A stretch of 64,000 bases of DNA from Anaerolineae bacterium (GCA_019637615.1 JAHBVJ010000003.1:1-64000); one strand, 5' to 3'; positions 1 to 8,533 are shown, counted from the stretch's first letter. The notes: generated by a model from the letters alone, not told the origin. Program-made: numbers and translations.

Positions 1-44
1 TCCGTCGTTAATTCGGGAATTGCCATGAACTTGCCTCTATTCCT

Positions 45-473
45 CTACCGATTGACCCGATCCGCCTGAATCAGCGCGCGCTCCTCTTTCGTCAGCATCG
101 CCAATCGTGCCGCCGCGCGGATCAACGCCGCCGTCGGCTCCGGCCTGATCTCGCTCTCATCACGCACCATGACATGCCGCACCTGACTGCCCTTGCCCGT
201 CAGCAGTCCTTCGGGGTCATCCAGCAGATACCCGAATTCGAACCCTAATACGGCGCGGTCTTCCAGCGGCGCGACATACCCGAAATAGGGCGCTTTCTTG
301 CCCATCGGGATACGGTAGCCGATCAACACCCATCCCACTCTCACCGCTTCTAGCGCCTCTGGTACGGTTTGTATTACCAAGGCTCTCAGCTTGCGGGCGG
401 CAGCTTGCACTACCGGATGATACGACACGAGGAACTCTTCCGGCGTAGGCGGTTGAACATGGCGCGATGACAT
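45..473 (-). CDS. DUF1801 / YdhG-like domain protein
   Basis: The 142-residue product resembles the YdhG/DUF1801 family (frataxin-like iron-chaperone fold). It has an N-terminal helix with the PTPEEFLVSYHP pattern, a beta sheet around VGWVLIGYR and GYVAPLEDRAVLGFEFG, and a C-terminal helix rich in Arg and Ala. The family's biochemical role is poorly known, so none is assigned. The start lies 26 bases beyond the stop of the upstream GNAT gene on the same strand, so the two are probably co-transcribed. No clear ribosome binding site is visible, so the start is uncertain. Confidence 0.75.
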   Translation of the reverse strand: MSSRHVQPPTPEEFLVSYHPVVQAAARKLRALVIQTVPEALEAVRVGWVLIGYRIPMGKKAPYFGYVAPLEDRAVLGFEFGYLLDDPEGLLTGKGSQVRHVMVRDESEIRPEPTAALIRAAARLAMLTKEERALIQADRVNR

Positions 474-499
474 CTATTGCTATACCTTTCCTAGGCTTA

Positions 500-1261
500 T
501 TACTCAGCGGGGCCAAAAAAGCGCGTATTGGCGATAAACTGATACCCCATCTCCTCGTACAACGTCTTGCCCATCGGGGACGCCATGAGCACGCTGTTGC
601 TGCACCCATCGGCGGCGGCTTCCACAAGGCCGCGCATCAAGATTGCCGACGCGATTCCCTGCTTTCGGAACTGGCGCAGCGTGCCCACATTCCACACCCC
701 CGCGATGCCGTCATGCAACATCACCGTTGCGCACGCCGCCGCTTCCTCATCCACGTAGGCCAAATAGTGCCGGATCGTCGGATCCGCGAAGTGTTGTTCA
801 CGCACGACGGTACGGCTGGCTTCCGTGCCCATGAAAAACGTTCGGTTGAGCATCGAGATCAATTCTTCTTGATGCAAGGCACACGCACGGATGATCCGGA
901 CATCGCGGTTCAGGAATTCCGGACGTGGCAGCCCTTGTAATCCGTAGATCGGGGTGCTGGCGCGTTCCAGATACAGCCGATCCGCTAGCCAGAACGAGGT
1001 CGCTGACCGCTCGGCCTCGGTATATACGAGGCTGTATTCAGCGTTGAAGCGCTTAAAAAACTGCGTGGTCAGCTTCAACAGTTGATCATTTAAGGGAGTA
1101 GCCTGATGCATCCATAGGTGGTTGATGCTGTGCATCCATGGGATGCCGCTGTACGACAACGTGTAGCCGTTGCCTTCCATCGTCGTTGATTCGTCAGCGT
1201 GCCAGTAGATCCGCCGATAAAAATCTTCTATGCTGGCTAACGCCGCTGACAATTCGATCAT
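500..1261 (-). CDS. GNAT family N-acetyltransferase
   Basis: This 253-residue protein has a C-terminal GNAT fold. The acetyl-CoA pyrophosphate loop reads RQFRKQGIASAIL (about residues 185-197), followed by the GKTLYEEMGYQF end segment typical of the family. The N-terminal 100 residues are rich in aromatics (YSGIPWMHSINHLW) and probably form a substrate domain that I cannot assign. The substrate is unknown. The gene is divergent from the phosphatase-like gene starting at 1310, with only 48 bases between, so promoters must overlap. It probably leads the DUF1801 gene in a two-gene unit. Confidence 0.85.
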   Translation of the reverse strand: MIELSAALASIEDFYRRIYWHADESTTMEGNGYTLSYSGIPWMHSINHLWMHQATPLNDQLLKLTTQFFKRFNAEYSLVYTEAERSATSFWLADRLYLERASTPIYGLQGLPRPEFLNRDVRIIRACALHQEELISMLNRTFFMGTEASRTVVREQHFADPTIRHYLAYVDEEAAACATVMLHDGIAGVWNVGTLRQFRKQGIASAILMRGLVEAAADGCSNSVLMASPMGKTLYEEMGYQFIANTRFFGPAE

Positions 1262-1309
1262 AAAAAGATGGGGTTATATTGTTATTGGTCTTTAGCAAGA
1301 GTATAGCAC

Positions 1310-2224
1310 ATGCATATTCTATTGATTTTTCTGGATGGCATCGGTCTGGGTGCGGACGATGCCGCCATCAATCCGTTTGCCGTCGCCAACACGCCCACGC
1401 TGCACGCCTTGGCGGGTGGTCAGCGTTGGCTGCGCAGCACGCCCCGCACCGAAACTGACCGCGCCATTTTCATCCCCACTGATCCGCGTCTGGGCGTCGC
1501 GGGGAGGCCGCAAAGTGCCAGTGGTCAGGCCGTGATCATGAGCGGGCGCAATGTCCCGCAAGAGATCGGTGAACACTATGGCCCACGTCCAACCGCCGCG
1601 ATCCGTACGATTTTGGACGAAACGAATGTTTACAAGGCGCTTGTCGCGCAGGGGAAATCCGGCGCGCTGCTGGATGCCTATCCGCCGGACTTTTTCCGTG
1701 CGGTGGAGCGCGGCAAACGGCTGCTCTCCTCGCTGCAATATGCGGCTTTTTCGGCGGGCGTCCCGATTCGGGGCGTGGACGATTACGTGGCGGGTCGTGC
1801 GCTCAGTCCGGATTTTACCGGCGAGGGTTGGCGTACTTTTCTTGGCTTCCCCGATGCCCCCGCCTACAGCGCGAGTCAGGCGGCGGCGCTCATGGCGGAA
1901 CTCGCTCGCCAGCATCATTTCTCGATGTTTTCCACGTGGATCACGGACGAGATCGGGCATCGCGGCCCTTTCGAGCGTGGTGTCGGCTATCTGGAACTTT
2001 TTGATCAAGTGATGGCGGCACTGCTGGATTGTTGGGATTACGACAATGGCCTGATCGTCATCACCAGCGATCATGGCAACATGGAAGACCTGTCCATCCG
2101 TCAGCACACCGAAAATGATGTGCCGACGGTTGTGATCGGGGCGCGGCGGCATGAGTTCGCGCAGGAGTTCACCTCGCTGCAACACATCACCCCCGGCATC
2201 TTGCGCCTATTGACGCCAAGCTAG
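1310..2224 (+). CDS. phosphoglycerate-mutase-like metalloenzyme (alkaline phosphatase superfamily)
   Basis: The 304-residue protein begins with FLDGIGLG, the first metal-binding Asp motif of the alkaline phosphatase/iPGM superfamily. It continues with SASGQAVIMSG, matching the nucleophile-Ser motif of phosphoglycerate mutase-like and phosphopentomutase-like enzymes, then DEIGHRG and TSDHGNMED followed by a His, which complete the two-metal site. It is much shorter than true iPGM (about 510 residues), so it is a single-domain relative and the substrate is unknown. Its TAG stop shares the palindromic CTAG at 2221-2224 with the stop of the convergent LuxR gene. Confidence 0.8.
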   Translation: MHILLIFLDGIGLGADDAAINPFAVANTPTLHALAGGQRWLRSTPRTETDRAIFIPTDPRLGVAGRPQSASGQAVIMSGRNVPQEIGEHYGPRPTAAIRTILDETNVYKALVAQGKSGALLDAYPPDFFRAVERGKRLLSSLQYAAFSAGVPIRGVDDYVAGRALSPDFTGEGWRTFLGFPDAPAYSASQAAALMAELARQHHFSMFSTWITDEIGHRGPFERGVGYLELFDQVMAALLDCWDYDNGLIVITSDHGNMEDLSIRQHTENDVPTVVIGARRHEFAQEFTSLQHITPGILRLLTPS

Positions 2225-2970
2225 TCGCGAAGCGTGCGGGGCAGCAGCCAGTTCTTTTCCCGTGCTAGTCGGGCTGCTTGCCAGCGGCTGCGCACTTGCA
2301 ACTTATCTAAGATGTTGTGGACGTGGTGCTTGACCGTGCGGACTTCGATCACTAACCGAGTCGCGATCTCCTGATTGCTCAAGCCGTCAGCCACACACGT
2401 TAGCACCTCGATCTCGCGCGGTGTCAGCGGGACGAGGGCGCTGTCGTAGTCCTGCTTGATTGACCGCAGCGTGGCGATCCGTGCAAAGAGGTGTCCGGTG
2501 ATTTCCGGTGAGCCGTGTGCGCCGCCCCGACGCACGATCATGATCGTCTCCGCTAGTTCAGCCGCCGTCGCGCCGCGCATGGTATAGCCACCAACGCCCG
2601 CCTCGATGCAGCACCACACCGTGTCGAGGTCATCTGCCAGCTCGATGACGATGACGTGGGCGGCGGGAGTCTGGTTCCGCCAGAAGCGCGTCCATGCCAC
2701 GGCAGCTTCCCGCCCCAAGCCGCTGTCGATCAGCACCACATGATCGTGGATGTTGAGGGTGCCCGCCGAAGCCACCTTCTCAAGATCGCGCCCTTCATAA
2801 AAATGAACAAATTGCATCGGAAGTTGTGTCTTGAGTAATCCGATCAACCCTTCACACATCAAGCGGCTGTTGCTGACGATGCTGATGGAGATGCATTCGC
2901 TCGGCTTGACATGCGCTGGCTGTGTGCCTACCCAACGGGCCGTTGTTGTGGAATCGTAATAAGTAGTCAT
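2221..2970 (-). CDS. LuxR-type regulator with degenerate receiver domain
   Basis: The C-terminal half has a clear LuxR/NarL helix-turn-helix: LTPREIEVLTCVADGLSNQEI, then VRTVKHHVHNILDKL. The N-terminal half has the length and rhythm of a receiver, with a possible acceptor Asp in VVLIDSGLG. The usual acidic pair near the start is replaced (IVSNSRLM), and the conserved Lys position reads YTMRG, so classical phosphorylation is doubtful. I chose the ATG at 2970 because GGGAAGTG precedes it; an ATG five codons upstream (2985) is possible. The gene converges on the phosphatase-like gene with overlapping stops. Confidence 0.85.
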   Translation of the reverse strand: MTTYYDSTTTARWVGTQPAHVKPSECISISIVSNSRLMCEGLIGLLKTQLPMQFVHFYEGRDLEKVASAGTLNIHDHVVLIDSGLGREAAVAWTRFWRNQTPAAHVIVIELADDLDTVWCCIEAGVGGYTMRGATAAELAETIMIVRRGGAHGSPEITGHLFARIATLRSIKQDYDSALVPLTPREIEVLTCVADGLSNQEIATRLVIEVRTVKHHVHNILDKLQVRSRWQAARLAREKNWLLPRTLRD

Positions 2971-3201
2971 CACTTCCCGTTCCATTTCGTTGGCGTTTTG
3001 GTCACTACGTATCTTATACCGTCAATCAAGCTCACTTCGGAAATATCCAGAAAACTGCAATTTAGAATCCAGTAAGAACCGCAAGGTAAAATGAGCGGAC
3101 AGTACAGCGTACGTGCCGATCAACAGGCTATTCCGATTGCGTGTTTCGCGAAAATCACTACAGTTGAATGCAAGCTGTAACCTCACCGCAAAGGTTGAGA
3201 A

Positions 3202-4737
3202 ATGGAACCGACACTTGTCATCATCGGGCTGATCGTCATCGTTGTTATCGTTATGGTGGTCGCCCTGCGCAGCCGCCGTGGAAGCGCTGGCGAACCACGC
3301 GGCGGGACTTATGTTCCACCTGCGTCCGGTAAACCGCGTCAATCGCGCGATCAAGCCAAAACTGCCGAACAACCCTCACCGCAGCCAATTCCACCTCAAC
3401 AGGCGCGCCCCGGCAGCCCGCCACAGCCAACGCGCAGTGGCGAAACGGGCGGCAGCTCGATGACTGGCCCTAATGCGGCGGCAGGCGGTTATCCACCGAT
3501 CAACAGCAACCCTGATCGCGATGATTTCGGCACGCTAGAGCCTAAAGCAGCCGAACAACCACAGCCAAGCGTCCCTATTCCAGCACTCCCCCCACAGCCG
3601 ATAACGCCAGCACCGCCGCTGACTGAAACCCCGCCAGCCGAACAATGGCAATCCGCCGAACTGCCCCGCGACGAACTGGAAGGTGTCCACGCTGACGATG
3701 AGGTGCCTATGCCAGCCGACGATGATGAAGCCGCGCCTGATCTTCAAGAGCGAGAAGAGAGTACACTTGAAACCGCCGCGCCGGAACCACAGCCCGCGCC
3801 CAAATCCGAAGTGAATTTCACGGCTTTCTACCCGCGCACGGCGCAAGCCACCCGCCGTTATGGACTGTACATCTACGCGCATCTCCCGACTGCACTGACT
3901 ACTATCCAGACCGATGCGCAGAAATTCACGCAAGAACTCGGCGGCAGCGTCCCCGCCCCGCGCACCACCAAGCAGCCGACGCAGATCGCGGAAGGCCAGC
4001 CGATTACTATCACGCCGGAGTGCGAAGGGCTGACTTTCGATCCACCCACGCTGACCAAGCGTTGGGACGCGCCGTATGTGCGCTACGAATTCGACTTCAA
4101 GCCCACCGTTGACCACATTGGCGACGAGCTGCAAGGACGCGCCCTAATCGCCGTCGCTGGCATCGAGGTCGCGCAACTCAAATTCACCATCGAAGTAGTC
4201 GGCTTGGATGCTACGCCGACCGATCCGCCACTTGCTGCTGGCAGCACGAACGCGGGCGGCACAACCCAACCGCCTACGACCAATCAACCGCTGAGCACCA
4301 ACCTTGTCCCGCCGTCCAATCCGCTCGCCGCCGCCAAGCAGTTGACTCAATCCGATCCTGCCAAGCTGTACACTAAAATTTTCATTTCTTACTCGCGCAA
4401 AGATAAACCCGTCGCGGAAGCCTATCGGTTGGCGCAGTTGGCACTCGGCAACGATGTCTTCATGGATACGTATTCGATCCGTACGGGCGAAGATTGGCGC
4501 GTGGCACTCGCACGTGCCATCGACAGCGCCGACATCTTCCAGCTTTTCTGGTCGGAAAACTCCGCCGCCTCGGATAACGTGCGCAATGAGTGGGACTATG
4601 CGCTGCATTACCGCTGTGCCGAAAATCACTGCGTCGAGTTCATCCGTCCGGTCTTCTGGAAAGCGCCGATGCCCGTCCCGCCGCCCGCCGAACTCAGCCA
4701 TCTCAACTTCCGCTACGTCCCACTAGTGCAGGAATAG
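3202..4737 (+). CDS. membrane-anchored TIR domain protein
   Basis: The 511-residue protein has an N-terminal membrane helix (residues about 4-22, LVIIGLIVIVVIVMVVAL) followed by RSRRG, predicting that the rest is cytoplasmic. Residues 30-205 are Pro/Glu/Gln-rich and probably disordered. Residues about 208-340 form a beta-rich domain with FYPRTAQATRRYGLYIY and ITPECEGLTFDP that I do not recognise. The C-terminus is a TIR domain starting FISYSRKDK (residue 394). E463 in RNEWDYAL sits where TIR NADases carry the catalytic Glu. AAAGG lies 7 bases before the ATG. The cupin gene follows 6 bases after the stop. Confidence 0.85.
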   Translation: MEPTLVIIGLIVIVVIVMVVALRSRRGSAGEPRGGTYVPPASGKPRQSRDQAKTAEQPSPQPIPPQQARPGSPPQPTRSGETGGSSMTGPNAAAGGYPPINSNPDRDDFGTLEPKAAEQPQPSVPIPALPPQPITPAPPLTETPPAEQWQSAELPRDELEGVHADDEVPMPADDDEAAPDLQEREESTLETAAPEPQPAPKSEVNFTAFYPRTAQATRRYGLYIYAHLPTALTTIQTDAQKFTQELGGSVPAPRTTKQPTQIAEGQPITITPECEGLTFDPPTLTKRWDAPYVRYEFDFKPTVDHIGDELQGRALIAVAGIEVAQLKFTIEVVGLDATPTDPPLAAGSTNAGGTTQPPTTNQPLSTNLVPPSNPLAAAKQLTQSDPAKLYTKIFISYSRKDKPVAEAYRLAQLALGNDVFMDTYSIRTGEDWRVALARAIDSADIFQLFWSENSAASDNVRNEWDYALHYRCAENHCVEFIRPVFWKAPMPVPPPAELSHLNFRYVPLVQE

Positions 4738-4743
4738 TCATTT

Positions 4744-5214
4744 ATGAAGACCGAAAATCAGCCTCTCTACCTCGCCGCCGATGCAGACCGATTCGGTGAG
4801 CAGCGCAGTCTTGGCGTCAGCTTTATTCGCTTCAAAGTGCTTCCTGCCGACAGCAGCGGCCTGTTCATCATCGAGAACATCTTCCACGCCAAAGGTGGCC
4901 CCGCACGTCACTTGCATCACGATCAGGACGAATGGTTCTACTGTGTCGAGGGCGAATTCGTGCTGGAAGTCGGACAAGAAAGATACACGCTGCGCCCCGG
5001 CGATTCGCTCCTTGCCCCGCGCCAAATCCCGCATGTCTGGGCTTATGTCGGGGGTGGCGAACGCGGCAAAATTCTGATCACCTTCATGCCAGCGGGCAAG
5101 ATGGAAGCCTTCTTCCGCGAAGTGACCAAAGCCAACGCCATGCCCCCGCAAGACCCTGCCCTCTGGCGCGCGCACGGCATGGAACTGCTCGGCCCCCCGC
5201 TGCCAATTGCTTGA
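4744..5214 (+). CDS. cupin domain protein
   Basis: This 156-residue small beta-barrel protein carries both cupin motifs. Motif 1 is ARHLHHDQDEWFYCVEGEF, with three metal-binding His/Glu candidates, and motif 2 is PGDSLLAPRQIPHVWAYV. Such proteins bind a metal and act as dioxygenases, isomerases or sensors; the substrate cannot be told from sequence. It begins 6 bases after the TIR gene, and its ribosome site (AGGA) overlaps that gene's end, so it is probably co-translated with it. A functional link to the TIR protein is only inferred from this spacing. Confidence 0.85.
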   Translation: MKTENQPLYLAADADRFGEQRSLGVSFIRFKVLPADSSGLFIIENIFHAKGGPARHLHHDQDEWFYCVEGEFVLEVGQERYTLRPGDSLLAPRQIPHVWAYVGGGERGKILITFMPAGKMEAFFREVTKANAMPPQDPALWRAHGMELLGPPLPIA

Positions 5215-5288
5215 TCAGCAAGTAAGATGTGCTCATTCAGCGCGTCTAAGTGATTAAGCGGATAGAACCATCGGGACGAGGTTCGGGC

Positions 5289-5317
5289 TTGAATGCCCCG
5301 CTGCCCTATGTTAAACT
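5289..5317 (+). promoter_or_regulatory. candidate sigma-70 promoter and leader of rpsB
   Basis: TTGAAT (5289-5294) and TAAACT (5312-5317) are 17 bases apart, a good housekeeping promoter spacing. They would give a leader of about 120 bases before rpsB. The leader contains two short hairpins (CAGAC tcc GTCTG near 5359-5371, and GCCGaaaGCGGC near 5380-5392), which could be a ribosomal-protein autoregulation site. This is inference from sequence only. Confidence 0.45.
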
Positions 5318-5447
5318 TCCCCATCGGGTTGATTGCAACCTAATTATCACACACACGCTCAGACTCCGTCTGTGTGCGCTGCCGAAAGCGGCGTGAAGAC
5401 GGTAGGTGGACGAGCGTGGCGGATATAACACAATTCAAGGAGTTACG

Positions 5448-6413
5448 ATGCCAGTTGTTTCTATGAAAGCCCTGCTGGAAACGGGCGTTCACTTCGGTCA
5501 CCGTGCCAAGAAGTGGAACCCCAAGATGAAGCCGTACATCTTTACCGAGCGTAACGGCATTCACATCATTGACCTTCAGCAGACGCTTGGCAACCTCGAA
5601 GAAGCCTATGCGCTCGTGCGCGATACCGTCGTCAACGGCGGCAAAGTCCTGTTCGTCGGCACCAAGCGCCAAGCGCAAGAGACGATCCAGACCGAAGCTG
5701 ACCGCGCCTCAATGCCCTACGTCAATCAACGCTGGTTGGGCGGCACGCTCACCAACTGGAAGACTATCCGCACCCGTATCGATCAGCTCAAGCAGTTCGA
5801 GGCCGAGATGGAAAGCGGTGCTGTCAGCTACCTGACCAAGAAGGAAAAGCTGACCCGTGCGCGCATCATCGATAAGCTGCGTATCCGGTTGGGTGGTTTG
5901 CGTCACCTCACGCGCCCGCCCGCGCTGATCTTCATCGTGGATGTGCGCCGTGAGCATACCGCCGTCAAGGAAGCCAACACGCTCAACATCCCGATCGTAG
6001 CGATGGTCGATACCAATTGCGATCCCGACCAGATCGATTACGTGATCCCGGCGAATGATGACGCCATCCGCGCTATCAAGCTGATCGCCGCCAAGCTAGC
6101 GGACGCCGCTCTCGAAGGCATGGCGATGCGCAAGGGCGCACAGGACATCGACGATATGGAAGATGTGATGTCCAAGCTGCCCATCAACGTCGATCTGTCC
6201 AAGTACGAAGCCGAACTCGATGAAGAGTTGGCGGCGGTAGATGAAGACGCGGAAGATGATGCTTACTTAGGTCAATCGACACTAGAGAAGCTGCGTACCG
6301 GTGAACTCGACTTCGGTGAAGACGAGACGTCATCCGCGCCAGCCGTCGATGCGCGTCCTGCGACGCCCGCCACCAAGAAGCCTGCTGGCGACCGCAAACC
6401 GCGTAGTAAATAA
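5448..6413 (+). CDS. rpsB: 30S ribosomal protein S2
   Basis: The product is 321 residues and matches S2 throughout: [20 protein letters not shown] at the start, [10 protein letters not shown], and [15 protein letters not shown]. It binds the 30S subunit near the platform/neck. AAGGAG precedes the ATG at 5448 by the right distance, ruling out an in-frame start at 5406. The protein is longer than the usual 230-260 residues because of an acidic then Pro/Ala/Lys-rich tail (about 70 residues, ending [12 protein letters not shown]). It is followed by tsf in the near-universal rpsB-tsf order. Confidence 0.98.
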   Translation: MPVVSMKALLETGVHFGHRAKKWNPKMKPYIFTERNGIHIIDLQQTLGNLEEAYALVRDTVVNGGKVLFVGTKRQAQETIQTEADRASMPYVNQRWLGGTLTNWKTIRTRIDQLKQFEAEMESGAVSYLTKKEKLTRARIIDKLRIRLGGLRHLTRPPALIFIVDVRREHTAVKEANTLNIPIVAMVDTNCDPDQIDYVIPANDDAIRAIKLIAAKLADAALEGMAMRKGAQDIDDMEDVMSKLPINVDLSKYEAELDEELAAVDEDAEDDAYLGQSTLEKLRTGELDFGEDETSSAPAVDARPATPATKKPAGDRKPRSK

Positions 6414-6426
6414 CCCAGCGTGTTGT

Positions 6427-6464
6427 GTGCTGAGTGCTGGGCAGCATTGTTCAATGCTCAGCAC
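6427..6464 (+). promoter_or_regulatory. rpsB-tsf intercistronic hairpin
   Basis: GTGCTGAG (6427-6434) pairs perfectly with CTCAGCAC (6457-6464), and inside it TGCTG pairs with CAGCA around a GG loop. No T-tract follows, so it is not a full terminator. It may act as an attenuator or RNA-processing site between rpsB and tsf. The bases resemble the AGTGCTN heptamer repeat found elsewhere in the window. Confidence 0.55.
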
Positions 6465-6487
6465 TTAAGAAGATCAAGGAGTGATAC

Positions 6488-7114
6488 GTGACTGTAGAAG
6501 TGTCCGCACAACAAGTCAAGCAACTACGAGATGCCACTGGCGCTGGTTTCCAAGACTGCCGCAAAGCGCTGCTCGAAAATGACGGTGATCTTGCCAAGGC
6601 GACAGATTATCTGCGCAAGAAGGGCATTGCCACCGCCGCCAAGAAGTCGGATCGTGCGGCGAACGATGGCATTATTCAGGGCTACATGCACCACAATGGA
6701 CGGCTTGCCGTCATCGTTGAGGTGAACTCGGAGACGGATTTCGTGGCGCGTAACGAGAAGTTCAAGCAGTTCGCTAAAGAACTCGCTTTGCACATCGCGA
6801 ACCTTGCCCCCAAGTACGTCAAGCGCGAGGAAGTGCCTCAGGCCGCCATCGACAAAGAGCGCGAAATTCAGCGCGCCAAGACGCTCAACGAAGGCAAGAA
6901 AGAAGCCGTCGTGGATAAGATCGTGGACGGGCGCATGGACAAGTGGTACGAAGAAATCGTGCTGCTCGAACAAGCATGGCTCCACGATGACTCGAAGAAA
7001 GTACGCGATGTGTTGACTGAACTTATCGCAGAAATCAAAGAGAACATCGTCATCCGTCGCTTTGCCCGCTTCGCGATTGGCGAGGACGCCGGTGAAGAAA
7101 CCCCACAGTCGTAG
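6488..7114 (+). CDS. tsf: translation elongation factor Ts
   Basis: EF-Ts is the nucleotide exchange factor for EF-Tu. The 208-residue protein shows QVKQLRDATGAGFQDCRKAL at the N-terminus and the SETDFVARNEKF core motif. Its length is that of the short form known from Thermus and cyanobacteria, with a single core subdomain, rather than the roughly 280-residue E. coli form. The start is GTG at 6488, preceded by AAGGAG at good spacing. It lies 74 bases after rpsB and ends at a strong terminator. Confidence 0.97.
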   Translation: MTVEVSAQQVKQLRDATGAGFQDCRKALLENDGDLAKATDYLRKKGIATAAKKSDRAANDGIIQGYMHHNGRLAVIVEVNSETDFVARNEKFKQFAKELALHIANLAPKYVKREEVPQAAIDKEREIQRAKTLNEGKKEAVVDKIVDGRMDKWYEEIVLLEQAWLHDDSKKVRDVLTELIAEIKENIVIRRFARFAIGEDAGEETPQS

Positions 7115-7141
7115 GGTTCTCGCTTTGAACGTTGCATGATC

Positions 7142-7173
7142 GAGAGGATCAGGAATTCCTGATCCTCTTTTTT
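7142..7173 (+). terminator. rho-independent terminator after tsf
   Basis: A perfect 24-base palindrome at 7144-7167 (arms GAGGATCAGGAA and TTCCTGATCCTC) is followed at once by six T residues (7168-7173). It closes the rpsB-tsf unit. Confidence 0.9.
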
Positions 7174-7204
7174 ATGCCTTACATCCGTCAGCGAGCCAAT
7201 CCTG

Positions 7205-7213
7205 TGATATTAT
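7205..7213 (+). promoter_or_regulatory. candidate extended -10 promoter for pyrH
   Basis: TGATATTAT is an extended -10 element (TG at 7205-7206, TATTAT at 7208-7213) between the tsf terminator and pyrH. No good -35 element is seen. Confidence 0.35.
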
Positions 7214-7287
7214 GAGTCGGCTAACTGTTGTAACCATCACATCCGACTGCCGTATCGAGAGTAACCCGGTGCAGCATCGTCTTTACT

Positions 7288-7315
7288 TAGCACCAAGCAC
7301 CTAGCACGAAGCACT
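7288..7315. repeat. AGTGCTN-type heptamer repeat (reverse orientation)
   Basis: Four tandem heptamers read TTAGCAC, CAAGCAC, CTAGCAC and GAAGCAC. They are the reverse complement of the AGTGCTN units seen at about ten other places in this window. The repeat sits just upstream of the pyrH ribosome binding site. Confidence 0.7.
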
Positions 7316-7332
7316 ATCTTTAGGAGTTCCAC

Positions 7333-8097
7333 ATGACCAATCCCACCATAGTTGAGGCCAGCAAACACGACGCTCATACGATGCGTAGCCCGCGCTACAA
7401 GCGTGTGCTCCTCAAGCTCGGCGGCGAAGCCCTCTCTGGCATCGGCGAAACTGGCATTGACCTTGACCAAACCGAATATCTGGCGGGACGCATTAAAGCC
7501 GTCCACGAGCTGGGGGTGCAAGTGGCAGTCGTCATCGGTGGCGGCAACATTTGGCGCGGCAAACCAGCGGCGGATCGCGGCATGGATCAATCGACAGCGG
7601 ATCACATGGGCATGATCGCGACGGTCATCAACGCGCTGGCGATGCGTGATGCGCTGGAACGGGTCGGCGTCACTACCCGTGTCCAGACCGCCATCGAGAT
7701 GAACAAGATCGCGGAACCCTACATTCGCCTCCGTGCTATCCGTCATCTGGATAAAGGCCGCGTGGTGGTACTCTGCGGTGGTACGGGCAACCCCTACTTC
7801 ACCACCGACACGGCGGCGGCGCTGCGTGCCACCGAAACCGACTGCGACCTGATCATCAAGGCCACTAAGGTCGATGGCATCTACGACAAAGACCCGCACA
7901 AATTCTCGGATGCCGTCCGTTTCGGCAAACTCACCTTCCAGCAAGTGCTCGATATGCGCTTGGAAGTTATGGATCAGACTGCCTTCACGCTCTGCCGCGA
8001 GAACAACCAGCCTATCATGGTCGTCAACTTCTGGCACGAAGGCGCGTTGGAAGCCGCCGTTATGGGTGAAGATGTCGGCACCCTCGTGACCAACTAA
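7333..8097 (+). CDS. pyrH: UMP kinase
   Basis: Bacterial UMP kinase of the amino-acid-kinase fold, converting UMP to UDP in pyrimidine synthesis. Visible motifs are RVLLKLGGEAL, VVIGGGNIWRG (phosphate binding), NPYFTTDTAAALRATE and IKATKVDGIYDKDP. The 254-residue protein has about 17 extra N-terminal residues before YKRVLLKLGG compared with typical homologues. AGGAG stands before the chosen ATG. The usual next gene frr is absent; a Rid-family gene follows instead. Confidence 0.97.
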   Translation: MTNPTIVEASKHDAHTMRSPRYKRVLLKLGGEALSGIGETGIDLDQTEYLAGRIKAVHELGVQVAVVIGGGNIWRGKPAADRGMDQSTADHMGMIATVINALAMRDALERVGVTTRVQTAIEMNKIAEPYIRLRAIRHLDKGRVVVLCGGTGNPYFTTDTAAALRATETDCDLIIKATKVDGIYDKDPHKFSDAVRFGKLTFQQVLDMRLEVMDQTAFTLCRENNQPIMVVNFWHEGALEAAVMGEDVGTLVTN

Positions 8098-8143
8098 CAA
8101 CGGTGAACGGGCGCTGAAACAACGCTTCAACAGGAGATCGACA

Positions 8144-8533
8144 GTGCAGTTCAACAATCCATCCACCATGCACACCCCGAAAGGCTACTCGCATGTGGTT
8201 GACACGCGCGGTGGGCGCACGATCTATATTTCAGGGCAGGTCGCTATCGATCCGTCCGGCAATTTCGTCGGCTTCAACGATCTGGAAGCGCAGGCGGTGC
8301 GCATCTTCGAAAACCTGAAGCTCGCCCTAGAGTCGGTGGGAGCCAGTTTTGATCACGTGGTCAAGCTCACTTACTACTATCTGGATATCTCGCAGATTCA
8401 GGTCGTGCGTGAGGTGCGGGATCGTTACATCAACACGAGTCACCCGCCCACCAGTGCCGCACTCGAAGTCCGTCGCTTATATCGCGATGAGTGCTTGCTC
8501 GAAATCGAAGCCATCGCCGTCATCCCCGATTAA
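8144..8533 (+). CDS. Rid-family (YjgF/YER057c/UK114) protein
   Basis: The 129-residue protein has the YjgF trimer fold: YSHVVDTRGGRTIYISGQVA near the start and ECLLEIEAIAVIP at the end. Canonical RidA deaminates reactive enamines and imines with an Arg in the PARSCVEV motif. Here the aligned stretch is PTSAALEV, with Ser in that place, so a different Rid subgroup with another activity is likely. The start is GTG at 8144, preceded by CAGGAG. It follows pyrH by 46 bases and may share its transcript. Confidence 0.88.
   Translation: MQFNNPSTMHTPKGYSHVVDTRGGRTIYISGQVAIDPSGNFVGFNDLEAQAVRIFENLKLALESVGASFDHVVKLTYYYLDISQIQVVREVRDRYINTSHPPTSAALEVRRLYRDECLLEIEAIAVIPD

Noticed and set aside
1319..2185. 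288-codon frame antisense to the phosphoglycerate-mutase-like gene
   Set aside because: The plus-strand product has full superfamily motifs; the antisense frame has none.
5340..5447. Riboswitch in the rpsB leader
   Set aside because: Two short hairpins are visible, but they match no riboswitch consensus I know; kept only as a possible autoregulatory leader.
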